Assembly: GCA_949295065.1 (NCBI GenBank)
Contig: CASFJQ010000003.1
Location: forward strand, 1 to 64,000
Direction of reading: 5' to 3'
Source: an uncultured Parabacteroides sp.
GTDB lineage: Bacteria; Bacteroidota; Bacteroidia; Bacteroidales; Tannerellaceae
DNA: 64,000 nucleotides
Positions within the stretch are counted from its first letter, which is position 1. Each line of letters opens with the position of its first letter. Of the stretch, positions 35,634 through 45,071 are shown piece after piece. The notes beneath the pieces were generated by a model. It saw only the letters and a program-made list of their open reading frames with translations. It ran no database searches and had not been told where the DNA came from. The translations under genes were made by a program, and so were the position numbers.

Positions 35634-36818
35634 TTACTCAACATACAGAACCAATCCCTTCAGATATTCTCCTTCCGGATGATATATATTTACCGGATGG
35701 TCAGCCGGTTGCGTAAGCTGATGAAGAATTCTCACATTACGTCCGGACTGGGCTGCTGCACTGAACACGGCAAGACGGAAATTCTCCTTGCTCACTACCT
35801 GCGAACATGAGAAAGTGAAAATTATTCCACCCGGCTTAATCTTTTCAAACGCAATGGCATTAAGCTTTCTGTATCCCTGAAGAGCATTCCTGAGAACATT
35901 TTTATGTTTTGCAAATGCAGGCGGGTCAAGGATTATCAAGTCATAGTTGCTTCCCATTCTTTCAAGAAACTTGAATGCGTCTTCAGCAAACGCCTGATGC
36001 CGTCCGTCTCCAGGAAAATTAAGATCCACGTTTCTGTTTGTAAGTGAAATTGCCTTCGCTGAACTGTCAACTGAATGAACAACCTTTGCTCCTCCCCTCA
36101 TTGCATAGAAAGAGAAACCACCGGTGTAACAGAACATGTTCAATACAGAACGGCCACGCGAATATTTCTCAAGCAATGAGCGGTTTTCACGCTGGTCAAC
36201 GAAGAATCCGGTTTTCTGCCCTTTCTGCCAGTCAACACAAAATTTAAGTCCATTTTCCAAAGCAATATCCTCAACATCACCTCCAAGAAGATAACCGTTT
36301 TCGCTGTCGATATCAGCCTTATAAGGCAAAGTTGTTTCCGACTTGTAATATATATTCTCAAGCAAATCACCTATAACAACCTTCAGAGCTTTAGCTATTT
36401 CGTGACGTGCATGATGCATTCCGACTGAATGCGCCTGCATGACTGCAGTGTGGGCATACATATCAACAACAAGTCCCGGAAGGCTATCGCCCTCACCATG
36501 TATAAGGCGGAATGTGTTGTTTGTCGGAGTGTCAACAAGACCGAGTGAGCAGCGTATGTCAAATGCGATTCTGATACGTTTTTCCCAAAACGACGCGTCA
36601 ATCTCGCGCTGGCGGAACGACAACACTCTCACAGCTATACTGCCAATCTGATAATGTCCCACTGCCAGGAAACGGCCGTTAGATCCATAAACCTCAACTA
36701 AATCACCTTCTTCAGGCTGTCCCTCGATTTTACTGATTGCTCCGGAAAACACCCACGGATGAAAACGCAACAGCGACTCTTCTTTCTTGGGCTTTAGAAA
36801 TACTTTACAATAGCTCAT
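35634..36818 (-). CDS. rlmI: RlmI-like class I rRNA methyltransferase
   Basis: The 394-residue protein has an N-terminal PUA domain (about 3-75, LLRFHPWVFSGAI) and a Rossmann methyltransferase domain. The motifs include VLNMFCYTGGFSFYA (about 222-236), DLIILDPPAFAKHK (about 294-307) and FSCSQVVSKE (near 352). The layout matches RlmI (YccW), which methylates C5 of a cytidine in 23S rRNA. The gene directly follows the exonuclease gene with no gap (36818/36819), so translation is probably coupled. It is the last gene of a three-gene unit with the exonuclease and DUF5063 genes. Confidence 0.88.
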   Translation of the reverse strand: MSYCKVFLKPKKEESLLRFHPWVFSGAISKIEGQPEEGDLVEVYGSNGRFLAVGHYQIGSIAVRVLSFRQREIDASFWEKRIRIAFDIRCSLGLVDTPTNNTFRLIHGEGDSLPGLVVDMYAHTAVMQAHSVGMHHARHEIAKALKVVIGDLLENIYYKSETTLPYKADIDSENGYLLGGDVEDIALENGLKFCVDWQKGQKTGFFVDQRENRSLLEKYSRGRSVLNMFCYTGGFSFYAMRGGAKVVHSVDSSAKAISLTNRNVDLNFPGDGRHQAFAEDAFKFLERMGSNYDLIILDPPAFAKHKNVLRNALQGYRKLNAIAFEKIKPGGIIFTFSCSQVVSKENFRLAVFSAAAQSGRNVRILHQLTQPADHPVNIYHPEGEYLKGLVLYVE

Positions 36819-37406
36819 TTATTCGTGATTATTCAGATGTTTATAAATTGTAAGGCATGCCCAGGCATCCAATGCCGCATACTTTTTCTGCGGCTCGGTC
36901 AGCACGTCGGCCTCCCAGTTCGACAGGCGCTGCCCTTTTGATATTTTCTTCTTAAACAGAATTGCGTATATTTTCTGCAAACTTGCTGCATCAATACCGT
37001 AACTGCCAACTATTGACTGCAAGTCAATAAAGTTCACCGGCTCCACCGATGAGCGCTTACGTAAAGCACCAAAATCGTCGCGCAGAGAAAGCCCGATTTT
37101 AACAATATCGGGATTTGACAGAAATTGTTTCAAAGACTCAGGAAAGCCTATATAGTTCAGGCGGAACAAAAAACATGTGTCGTCCGTCGAAACTTGGATA
37201 AGCGACACTTTATAGTATTGTCCTTTCCTGAAACTCGGACGTGTCTCAGTATCGAAACCAACAATATTATATTTCATAAGATATTCCACAGCCTTGTCTG
37301 CCTCCGTTTTAGTCTGTATGACAATGATACGGCCAGTAAATTCCTCAAGGGGCAATGTAGATATCTCTTCCTTCGTTATTGTATGTAGTGCATGCTCTGT
37401 CATCAT
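36819..37406 (-). CDS. 3'-5' exonuclease of the DEDD/RNase D type
   Basis: This 195-residue single-domain exonuclease shows all family motifs: VGFDTETRP (about 49-57, catalytic Asp and Glu), SLRDDFGAL (near 107, Asp) and YAALDAWACL (near 178, Tyr and Asp of the DEDDy type). It lacks the HRDC domains of RNase D. RNA or DNA ends are possible substrates. It overlaps the DUF5063 gene by 4 bp (ATGA) and abuts the rlmI-like gene, so the three form an operon, perhaps in RNA metabolism. Confidence 0.88.
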   Translation of the reverse strand: MMTEHALHTITKEEISTLPLEEFTGRIIVIQTKTEADKAVEYLMKYNIVGFDTETRPSFRKGQYYKVSLIQVSTDDTCFLFRLNYIGFPESLKQFLSNPDIVKIGLSLRDDFGALRKRSSVEPVNFIDLQSIVGSYGIDAASLQKIYAILFKKKISKGQRLSNWEADVLTEPQKKYAALDAWACLTIYKHLNNHE

Positions 37407-37954
37407 TTCTCCTCATTTGATTCCCACAATTCATCAGCGCCATAACGGAGATTATGCAATGCCCTCAAAGCATTGAGCAACTGCTGCCCCCAGTAATCCT
37501 TGAAGTTGTTATAGCACAAAGCTATCGACTCGCGCATAACTTCTTCATTGCCCTGGCGGAACAATGCGACAAAATTCCCTGTGTCCTGATATACATCTGC
37601 CAAATTCTCCGAAATAAAAGCAGCTATGGCTGTTTCGCTATATGCCATGTCGGCATGGAATGTCTCAAGATATGTGTCCTTATCTGCAAGCATAGCTGCA
37701 ATACGCGAACGGACTGAATCATACATATCCTCAGTTACACTTAGCTCCGGTTCATAATAATCATCAGCCTCAATCACCGGAAGCAGAGATGCTTTAAGAT
37801 AAAGCAAAGGCAATATCTTGGTTGCCTTATCAACAAATTCAAGTGCTTCCATCTCACCTGCATGCTCAACAAAAGAACAATATTCAAGAGCAACGGTCAC
37901 AAACTCAAGTGTATTATGCGAATATATCGGATTGTTGTCTTTTCCTTTATCCAT
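37403..37954 (-). CDS. DUF5063 family protein
   Basis: This 183-residue, mostly helical acidic protein has no signal peptide or membrane segment. The N-terminal stretch (LEFVTVALEYCSFVEHAGEM, about residues 12-31) is the entry of the DUF5063 family, which is known mainly from Bacteroidota. It heads the operon with the exonuclease and the rlmI-like methyltransferase, overlapping the former by 4 bp. A -7 element lies at 37989-37996. The function is not known; its neighbours suggest a link to RNA handling. Confidence 0.8.
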   Translation of the reverse strand: MDKGKDNNPIYSHNTLEFVTVALEYCSFVEHAGEMEALEFVDKATKILPLLYLKASLLPVIEADDYYEPELSVTEDMYDSVRSRIAAMLADKDTYLETFHADMAYSETAIAAFISENLADVYQDTGNFVALFRQGNEEVMRESIALCYNNFKDYWGQQLLNALRALHNLRYGADELWESNEEK

Positions 37955-37988
37955 AAAAATGAAAACTGCTTTTAAAAATTCCGTTCTG

Positions 37989-37996
37989 CAAAAGTA
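37989..37996 (-). promoter_or_regulatory. -7 element (TACTTTTG) of the DUF5063 operon
   Basis: A TAnnTTTG match on the minus strand ending 34 bp before the ATG, in the 100-bp divergent gap to mtgA. Confidence 0.5.
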
Positions 37997-38018
37997 CGAA
38001 TTTTTCTTATAATATACC

Positions 38019-38026
38019 TAATTTTG
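38019..38026 (+). promoter_or_regulatory. -7 element (TAATTTTG) of mtgA
   Basis: A TAnnTTTG match on the plus strand, 28 bp before the mtgA ATG and back to back with the DUF5063 promoter. Confidence 0.5.
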
Positions 38027-38054
38027 TCAGTCGGCAAGTAAAATCTGATTTATC

Positions 38055-38750
38055 ATGAATTTGATAGGGAAAACTATAAGAATAATTCGCAACATATTAA
38101 TCTTGCTGTTTGCAGGAAGTATATTGATGGTGATTGCATACCGCTATATTCCTGTATATTTCACTCCTCTTATGGCAATAAGATATATTGAGCAAATAAA
38201 GGATGGCAAAAGCAAGGGAATAAAGCATGAATGGAAAGACATCGACAATATCTCACGCAACTTGGTTATGGCAGTGATTGCGTCGGAAGACAATCGTTTT
38301 ATGACTCACAATGGTTTAGACATTGAGCAGATAAAACTTGCCCGTGCCGAAGCTGCCGCAGGCAAGCGCGTCCGCGGAGCCAGCACCATATCACAGCAGA
38401 CGGCAAAGAACGTGTTTCTATGGCCGGGGAAAACCTATTTCAGAAAAGGACTTGAAGCTTATTTCACATTGCTTATAGAATTTGTATGGGGAAAGGAAAG
38501 AATTATGGAAGTTTACCTGAACTCCATCGAAATGGGCAACGGGATTTTTGGCGCCGAAGCCGTAGCCAAAAGCCATTTCAAGAAGAATGCCGGTAAACTC
38601 ACGAAAGGTGAAGCCGCTCTGATCGCCGCGTCTCTGCCCAATCCCAGAAGATTCAATTCCGGGAAACCTTCGCCATATATGTATAAAAGGCAGAAGCAAA
38701 TTGTTTCTCTGATGGGAAAAATCGCTCCGGTTGAAATTGGTTGTAAATAG
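38055..38750 (+). CDS. mtgA: monofunctional peptidoglycan glycosyltransferase
   Basis: Polymerises lipid II into glycan strands at the outer face of the inner membrane. The 231-residue protein has one N-terminal membrane anchor (about 10-30) and a GT51 domain with the catalytic Glu in SEDNRFMTHNG (about 77-86), RGASTISQQTAKN (near 103), KERIMEVYLNSIEMG (near 145) and the ALIAASLPNP block. There is no transpeptidase domain, hence the monofunctional type. It lies 37 bp upstream of lipB on the same strand. Confidence 0.95.
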   Translation: MNLIGKTIRIIRNILILLFAGSILMVIAYRYIPVYFTPLMAIRYIEQIKDGKSKGIKHEWKDIDNISRNLVMAVIASEDNRFMTHNGLDIEQIKLARAEAAAGKRVRGASTISQQTAKNVFLWPGKTYFRKGLEAYFTLLIEFVWGKERIMEVYLNSIEMGNGIFGAEAVAKSHFKKNAGKLTKGEAALIAASLPNPRRFNSGKPSPYMYKRQKQIVSLMGKIAPVEIGCK

Positions 38751-38787
38751 TTCAATTTGATTTGTATAACTTTATTCAGTAATATCT

Positions 38788-39453
38788 ATGAACAGTTTCC
38801 ATTACCACGATTTGGGAAAAATAAAATATGAAGATGCACTGAAAATACAAACTGAAAAGTTTGATGAATCAGTGCAGAAAAAGAGAAATGGAGAAATCGC
38901 CGACAATCATCTGTTTTTCTGCGAGCACAATCCCGTATTTACTATCGGGAAGAGCGGAAAAGATTCAAATCTACTCATTCCGGAGTCATTGTTGAAAGAA
39001 AAAGGCATCAGCCTTTATCACATAGGACGCGGCGGCGACATAACTTATCACGGTCCGGGACAAATTACCGGATATCCGGTGTTCGACCTCGAGCGCTGGA
39101 ACATCAGCCTGCATTCATATATCGACAGAATGGAAGAGGCAGTGATTCGTTTCCTCTCGCTCTACGGCATAAAGGGCGAAAGACTCGATGGCGCCACAGG
39201 TGTATGGATTGAGCCTCACGTCGCAGGACGCGCACGCAAGATATGCGCCATCGGCGTGAAAAGCAGCCGCTATGTCACGATGCATGGCTTTGCCCTGAAC
39301 ATCAACACAGACCTCAGCTATTTCAAGCTTATCAATCCTTGTGGATTCACTGACAAAGGAGCCACTTCCCTTGCACGGGAGCTCGGTTCGGAGCAGGATT
39401 TCGAGCTTGCCAAAGAAAGGCTGAAAGATATTTTCGCCGAATTGTTTCCTTAA
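38788..39453 (+). CDS. lipB: octanoyl-[ACP]:protein N-octanoyltransferase
   Basis: Moves octanoyl groups from acyl carrier protein to the lipoyl domains of 2-oxoacid dehydrogenases. The 221-residue protein shows the LipB signature RGGDITYHGPGQ (about 88-99), the Lys in KICAIGVKSSRYVTMHG (near 153) and the catalytic Cys in LINPCGFTD (near 184). The stop codon (39451-39453) is directly followed by the stop of the opposing tamB gene, so there is no room for a terminator between them. It probably shares a transcript with mtgA. Confidence 0.95.
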   Translation: MNSFHYHDLGKIKYEDALKIQTEKFDESVQKKRNGEIADNHLFFCEHNPVFTIGKSGKDSNLLIPESLLKEKGISLYHIGRGGDITYHGPGQITGYPVFDLERWNISLHSYIDRMEEAVIRFLSLYGIKGERLDGATGVWIEPHVAGRARKICAIGVKSSRYVTMHGFALNINTDLSYFKLINPCGFTDKGATSLARELGSEQDFELAKERLKDIFAELFP

Positions 39454-42400
39454 TCATTTCACCGCCGTCGAATCCGCTTTAGAAACTTTATCATCATTCT
39501 TTTCCTTGTTTATGAAAGGCAAGTTGAAACGGCGGCGGCGAAACATATCGGAGAAATTGGAAAAATCACGCTTGAACATAATACCCACACCCTGAGTTGT
39601 AAGCGCCTGCTTCAGATACTGATATAAATCATTGGCGTGATTATAGGCCTTCAGGCGAATATCTCCGCTCTTCGTCAGCTTATACTCCAAATCAAATTCG
39701 CCTATGAAAGCATTCTTCTGAGTAGAATTATTCTTGTATCCAAAGTTTCCGTTAAAAATAAGTCTGTTGTTGAGCAACTGGCTTGAAAGAAGCATTTCCA
39801 CCTCAGTATCAGTGATTCCGTCTTCACTGGCACGGATATTTGTTCCTATCTGGACTTTATCAGTTATACTGTTGAGCAAACTCGACAATTGCGATGACAA
39901 AGCCGACGAAGCAACAGCCGTGAAATCATTCGAGCCTTTTGTTCCCGTATATTCCGGAGTGTAGAACTTGTTAAGCACAAGCAAATAGACGATTTGTCGC
40001 GTCATCATATCTTCAGTGTCAACAAGGCTCTTCATCTGCCGCTCCAATTCTTCATTAGAGCCCGGTAATTCCAAATCGAATGAAATCTTAGGGCTGCGCA
40101 ACGAACCGTCAAGATTCAACACACAATTTACAGGAACATTTGTTCGCGGACTCTCAAGCGCCAGATTCTGATCCAAGTCACCAATGTTTGCCGTAAGATT
40201 ATATATCGCATTGATATTCATATTCGCCTCAAGCGGATCGCCGTTGAAGTTGATTATACTTCCTTCGCGAATCTTGAACTCCTTATGTATCAACTGCTGC
40301 AAGCTGAAATTATAGCTTCCGCTGTGAATACCCACGTTTCCATACATCCTCAGGTCAGTCTTGTCGCCATACTGTATCTGGAGGCTTCCGCTGCCGTAAC
40401 CTTTGATGCGGTCGCCAGCATTCGGGTCCATTATAAGCTCAATGTTAGCATCCGGAGTGATGTCGAGCAGGAAATTCATACGCATCTCCGCCCCTTCGTC
40501 TTGAGGAAGAATTGGAATATCAGCAACATTGTGTACCGAATCCTTGCTCTGTGCATCAGCCTTCAGTTTCTTCCTGTCCACAAAAGTTATGAAATCATAT
40601 TCGGCAGCCTTGGAACCACCCATGAAATTGAGATAGACCGACGTCTGCGGTTCACTCTTCATATTAATATCAAAATTGAGCAATTGAGCGTTACCGCCTA
40701 TCCTGGCTGTACCGCTACCAAACACTGTCCCGTATATCATAGGATTATGGCGTTCTGAAGCGTCATACATCAGCATATTCTGCGCTTCGATTGCCACAGA
40801 AAAATCATAATCCCTGAAATGCTTGTGGTTGAACGTAAGGTTCACACTCGCTGAATTGTTAAACTTATCATAAACTTTCAGATTCCTTGTACGCACCGAC
40901 TTCGAATCCAGGAATATTGAGTCCGAGAATGTATAATACGTATTCAGGAACTCAACACCTAAACCTCCGTCACGCACAAAAGCATTTCCCTCCACATTAA
41001 GCTCCTGAAAAGGTCCGTAAAGGCGCACGCTACCGGAGCCGAAACCTTTTATGCCCTGCACCACCTTTTCGACAAACGGATGCAGGAATGCGATATTGAT
41101 ATCATTCGCGTCAAAGTTGAGAGACAAGCCAGGAGGCCGCTTCTCGCTTTTTACCGGATAAACATATCCATATACGTCAGTCCACGTAGAATCATCCTTG
41201 AATATGGAACCTTGCATCAATATACCCTTCTCCGAGTCATCCCATTCGCTGAAAAGGTCCAGTTTTCCCAAAGGCACCTTATTAAACGAGAAATCTCTCA
41301 CAATCAAATCCGTATTCAATATACGGCTTCCATATAAGTCGTTGAAGTTGAATTTCCCGGTTGCTTTTCCGGCAAACTGAAGCACAGGAATGTTCAGAAT
41401 ATCGAATATATTGCTGAGCTCAATATCATTCAGCTCAAGAATAAGCGTGTCTTCAGGCAAAGGAGAAACAAAACCATTTATCTTAGCATACTGCCTGCCG
41501 TGATATACATAAATATCCTTCACTTCAACACGTTTGTCTTTCAAGGAAATAAAAGCCGGAGAAATATTCCATACCGAATCGTTGAGAATCATCCGAGTAG
41601 GATTAAGCTTTATTTCTGTCAGCAAGGATTTCTTCTTTTCTTCCTGATTTTCGGTAAAAGCAGCTGAAGCCGAAAGCTCTGCCTTGAATGTCTTTTCCTT
41701 GTTATTGGCCCAGTTCACCACTGTGTTTAGCATATTGTCTTTCGCATCCAGCTTAAGATCCAGATAATTCTTGCGTCCTTTCTCGTTATAGCTGGTAGCC
41801 CTTAATTCCAATTCAATTTTATCAGCAAGATTGTCGCAATCAACATAGCCGGATTGAAAAGTAGTCTTTCCTACCTTCAGATGCGGCAAGAAAGCCTCAA
41901 GCCTGAAACGGTTATACTGATTATTATACAAACCCGTAATCCGTCCCGGAGAAAGAATGGTGAAAGGAAGCTTCAAGGTGTTCGACAAATCTTCCGTATT
42001 CTGCACAGTGAGGAGCAGAGAGAAATTGTTCTCACCTATTCTGATGTTTTTACGCGGTGAATCAATCAAAGCCGGAAGATAATCATGGAAAGTTTTCATA
42101 AAACTCGGATATATCGTCTTGAACGAATACGCGCCCGTAACCTCTCCATGCAGCAAATCAGATTCAATCAACAGTTTTCTGTCCAAAGAATGACCGGAAG
42201 CCGCAATCTTGAACTGTTTCAAAAAGAAATTGCTTGGTTTTGTGTTGAAAGCAATGCTGTCAACTATGATATTTCCTTCTATATTATCGATATTGTTTCC
42301 GGAAAAATCCGCATTAAGCGAAAAACTTATATCCGGCTCCTCATATTTCCGCGTAAGATTCAGCCTGTCCGGACGAAAATTCCTGACATCAGCCATAAAA

Positions 42401-43977
42401 TTGAACACAGAGCTCTGTCCCTGGTTCTGGAAGAAACCGTCGGCATGCAAATAAGCGTTCGGGTCGTCAATCAAAAGAGAACCGTCAAACGTGTTCCTGC
42501 GGAAACGCCCGTTGACAGTTATATTCTCATATTTGTATCCCTTGAAATCGAATTCATTCACCGTCGATTCTATTTTACCGGCAAAATGTCCGCCCTCCGG
42601 ACGTGCAGCATCAATGGAAATATTCATCTTCAGCTTTCCAAAAGGATTTCCTTCAGGAAACAGATTCACAAAATCAAGACTCGAAGTGGAAATATCACCT
42701 TTCAGAAATGCCGCAATATGCTTTTCCTCGTTCTTGCCGAACACCAAATCTGTCCGAATGCTACCCACCGAAGTAGATAGCTTGCCATAAGCCACAAGAT
42801 TATCAAAAAATCCTGATATCTCGCCGGTAAAATCTATCGTGCCCATCCGGGCAACAGGTGCAGGAAGATTGACAGGAGATTTACTGAAACCATTTATAAG
42901 CCAGTTCAGTCCCGAAGATGTGATGGACATATTATCGACCCTGCCGAACAAATAAGCCTCGGAAGGATGGCTTATTCCTTTCAGCTCCATCTTACCGGAC
43001 AGATTCAGCTGCTGGTTATAGTTGGCAGTAAGATTTTGAAGGTAAATATTGTTGATCGAACCTGACGCACTCGCCGAAATAGATATTGTGTCCGAAAAAT
43101 TCTTCAAGGCAGGGACAAATGCGGAAATATCTTTCAGACTGATTTGCGACGGAGCAATAAGCAACCGCATCGGCGAATCAAGCAAATTCCTGCGGAACAT
43201 TGAATCGACAGGCGGCAGCTTTATATGCGCTTGTATGATTTCCAGATTAGTCTGCGGCAGTTCCAAATGGAAATCCGTAACATATGCACTGTCGCGGTTT
43301 GCCACAACACCGACAGTAAGCTTATTCAGCGAAAACCCCGAAGCCTCATCCAAGCTCAATTTCTTGACCTGTGCATTAAGGCTGTCCTTATTGAATGCAC
43401 GGAGCGATATCTTAGCACTCACATTACGGACATCTATATGTTTCGGATTGAATTTCCCTGGTGAAAGAGGCGCATCCTCAATATCAAAAGAAAAAGAACC
43501 TTTCCTCACAATAACAGTGTTGAACCGCAAGTCAATATCAGAATCCTTCCTGACCGAATCTTTTCTTGCAAAAGCATCTATCACGAACTGGAGATTAAGC
43601 GGCTCCCCCGAAGTTTTCTTCGACAAACGGACTGTCGGGCTGAAAAGACGCACTGTGGTAAAAACCAGCTTCCCTTCCAGCAAAGGCAACATTTCCATTC
43701 CGGCAGACACATGAATAGCACGGAACAACTCTCTTCCCTGCTGGTCTTCCAGATATAGCTGCTCAAGAACAACACGGTTAGGCCATTCAATATCTACTCT
43801 GCCTATCTTCACAGGCACACCCAGAAGTTCTGTAAGTTCTTTAGTGGCAGTTTCCGAAATCTTGTTTTGAACATACGGAATACTGGCCAGAACTGAAGGC
43901 AGAACATACAGAAAACCAACTAGAATCAGTAGTAAAACGGTTATGTATTTTAATCCTCTGATATCGGTACTTATAAT
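39454..43977 (-). CDS. tamB: TamB-like translocation/assembly module protein with non-standard start
   Basis: TamB is an inner-membrane-anchored protein with a long periplasmic beta groove that bridges to the outer membrane. Here the C-terminal DUF490/TamB domain is clear (GNVGIHSGSYNF, FNGDPLEANMNINAIY), along with the AsmA-like N-terminal start IGRVDIEWPN. The first usual start codon is GTG at 43818 (1454 residues), but this would remove the anchor. The same frame stays open upstream to a TAA at 43981-43983 and encodes LKYITVLLLILVGFLYVLP then IPYVQNKISE, a proper signal anchor. No ATG, GTG or TTG occurs in those 54 codons. I mark the ATT at 43975-43977 as a nominal start; ATA at 43942 (after AGAGGA) is another option, and a sequence error is possible. 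Confidence 0.85.
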   Translation of the reverse strand: MISTDIRGLKYITVLLLILVGFLYVLPSVLASIPYVQNKISETATKELTELLGVPVKIGRVDIEWPNRVVLEQLYLEDQQGRELFRAIHVSAGMEMLPLLEGKLVFTTVRLFSPTVRLSKKTSGEPLNLQFVIDAFARKDSVRKDSDIDLRFNTVIVRKGSFSFDIEDAPLSPGKFNPKHIDVRNVSAKISLRAFNKDSLNAQVKKLSLDEASGFSLNKLTVGVVANRDSAYVTDFHLELPQTNLEIIQAHIKLPPVDSMFRRNLLDSPMRLLIAPSQISLKDISAFVPALKNFSDTISISASASGSINNIYLQNLTANYNQQLNLSGKMELKGISHPSEAYLFGRVDNMSITSSGLNWLINGFSKSPVNLPAPVARMGTIDFTGEISGFFDNLVAYGKLSTSVGSIRTDLVFGKNEEKHIAAFLKGDISTSSLDFVNLFPEGNPFGKLKMNISIDAARPEGGHFAGKIESTVNEFDFKGYKYENITVNGRFRRNTFDGSLLIDDPNAYLHADGFFQNQGQSSVFNFMADVRNFRPDRLNLTRKYEEPDISFSLNADFSGNNIDNIEGNIIVDSIAFNTKPSNFFLKQFKIAASGHSLDRKLLIESDLLHGEVTGAYSFKTIYPSFMKTFHDYLPALIDSPRKNIRIGENNFSLLLTVQNTEDLSNTLKLPFTILSPGRITGLYNNQYNRFRLEAFLPHLKVGKTTFQSGYVDCDNLADKIELELRATSYNEKGRKNYLDLKLDAKDNMLNTVVNWANNKEKTFKAELSASAAFTENQEEKKKSLLTEIKLNPTRMILNDSVWNISPAFISLKDKRVEVKDIYVYHGRQYAKINGFVSPLPEDTLILELNDIELSNIFDILNIPVLQFAGKATGKFNFNDLYGSRILNTDLIVRDFSFNKVPLGKLDLFSEWDDSEKGILMQGSIFKDDSTWTDVYGYVYPVKSEKRPPGLSLNFDANDINIAFLHPFVEKVVQGIKGFGSGSVRLYGPFQELNVEGNAFVRDGGLGVEFLNTYYTFSDSIFLDSKSVRTRNLKVYDKFNNSASVNLTFNHKHFRDYDFSVAIEAQNMLMYDASERHNPMIYGTVFGSGTARIGGNAQLLNFDINMKSEPQTSVYLNFMGGSKAAEYDFITFVDRKKLKADAQSKDSVHNVADIPILPQDEGAEMRMNFLLDITPDANIELIMDPNAGDRIKGYGSGSLQIQYGDKTDLRMYGNVGIHSGSYNFSLQQLIHKEFKIREGSIINFNGDPLEANMNINAIYNLTANIGDLDQNLALESPRTNVPVNCVLNLDGSLRSPKISFDLELPGSNEELERQMKSLVDTEDMMTRQIVYLLVLNKFYTPEYTGTKGSNDFTAVASSALSSQLSSLLNSITDKVQIGTNIRASEDGITDTEVEMLLSSQLLNNRLIFNGNFGYKNNSTQKNAFIGEFDLEYKLTKSGDIRLKAYNHANDLYQYLKQALTTQGVGIMFKRDFSNFSDMFRRRRFNLPFINKEKNDDKVSKADSTAVK

Positions 43978-43987
43978 TATTTAAGCA

Positions 43988-43995
43988 CAAAAATA
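43988..43995 (-). promoter_or_regulatory. tamB promoter -7 element (TATTTTTG)
   Basis: An exact TAnnTTTG match on the minus strand. The predicted transcript start (near 43981-43983) coincides with the beginning of the open tamB frame, so the mRNA would have almost no leader if the anchor is translated from its far end. Confidence 0.5.
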
Positions 43996-44051
43996 GAATT
44001 TTATCGCGATAGATTTTGTTATTTTGCACAAAAAAGTAAACCGAATTTATT

Positions 44052-45071
44052 ATGAGTATAACAATATTAGGCATAGAATCATCATGCGATGATACATCTT
44101 CATCTGTTATCCGCGATGGAGTTATGCTGTCAAATGTGATTGCAAGCCAGGCTGTTCACGAGGCTTATGGCGGTGTCGTTCCGGAACTTGCCTCACGTGC
44201 CCACCAGCAGAACATAATCCCAGTAGTGTCCGAAGCCATCAAGCGCGCAGGAATCTACAAGTCCGAGATTGACGCTATTGCTTTCACACGCGGACCGGGT
44301 CTGATGGGTTCGCTCCTTGTCGGCACATCATTTGCCAAAGGTTTGTCGGCATCACTCAATATCCCGATGATTGAAATCAATCACTTGCAAGCTCATGTGC
44401 TTGCCCACTTCATAAAGGAAACTCCGGAAGACGACCATGCTCCTTCCTTCCCTTTCCTTTGTCTTTTGGTTTCAGGAGGAAATTCACAGATTATTAAAGT
44501 CAATGCATACAATGATATGGAGGTTATCGGACAGACCATCGACGACGCTGCCGGCGAAGCCTTCGACAAATGTGCAAAAGTGATGGGACTCGGCTATCCC
44601 GGCGGACCAATTGTAAACCGCCTTGCCAACGAGGGAAATCCTAAAGCATTCTCGTTCAGCAAACCTCATATCCCGGGATACGACTACAGCTTCAGCGGAC
44701 TGAAAACTTCATTCCTCTACACTCTGCGCGATGCCCTCAAGGAAGACCCAGATTTCATCGAAAAGAACAAGCAGGACTTATGCGCTTCGCTGCAAGCAAC
44801 AGTAATCGACATTTTGATGAACAAATTGCGCAAGGCTTCTAAAGACCTTGGCATAAAGGAAGTTGCCGTTGCCGGCGGTGTTTCAGCAAACTCAGGATTG
44901 AGGGATGCGTTCCTTGACCATGCAAAGAGATATGGCTGGAAAGTTCATATCCCTAAGTTCTCATTCACAACAGACAATGCAGCAATGGTGGCAATCACCG
45001 GCTACTACAAGTATCAGGACAAAGATTTCTGCCCGATGGATGCTGCACCATTCTCAAGAGTTCAGATATAA
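44052..45071 (+). CDS. tsaD: tRNA N6-threonylcarbamoyladenosine transferase subunit
   Basis: Transfers the threonylcarbamoyl group to A37 of ANN-decoding tRNAs, working with TsaB and TsaE. The 339-residue Kae1/TsaD protein opens with ILGIESSCDDTS. It has the metal-binding HLQAHVLAH (near 110-118), DDAAGEAFDKCAK (near 163), YSFSGLKTS (near 215) and the C-terminal VAGGVSANSGLR and FTTDNAAM blocks. It is divergent from tamB and overlaps pncC by one base (TAATG). Confidence 0.97.
   Translation: MSITILGIESSCDDTSSSVIRDGVMLSNVIASQAVHEAYGGVVPELASRAHQQNIIPVVSEAIKRAGIYKSEIDAIAFTRGPGLMGSLLVGTSFAKGLSASLNIPMIEINHLQAHVLAHFIKETPEDDHAPSFPFLCLLVSGGNSQIIKVNAYNDMEVIGQTIDDAAGEAFDKCAKVMGLGYPGGPIVNRLANEGNPKAFSFSKPHIPGYDYSFSGLKTSFLYTLRDALKEDPDFIEKNKQDLCASLQATVIDILMNKLRKASKDLGIKEVAVAGGVSANSGLRDAFLDHAKRYGWKVHIPKFSFTTDNAAMVAITGYYKYQDKDFCPMDAAPFSRVQI

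Noticed and set aside
43841-44074. 77-codon open frame between tamB and tsaD on the minus strand
   Set aside because: It overlaps the tsaD start, is in a different frame from tamB, and has no coding character. A frameshift joining it to tamB would add an unlikely N-terminus.
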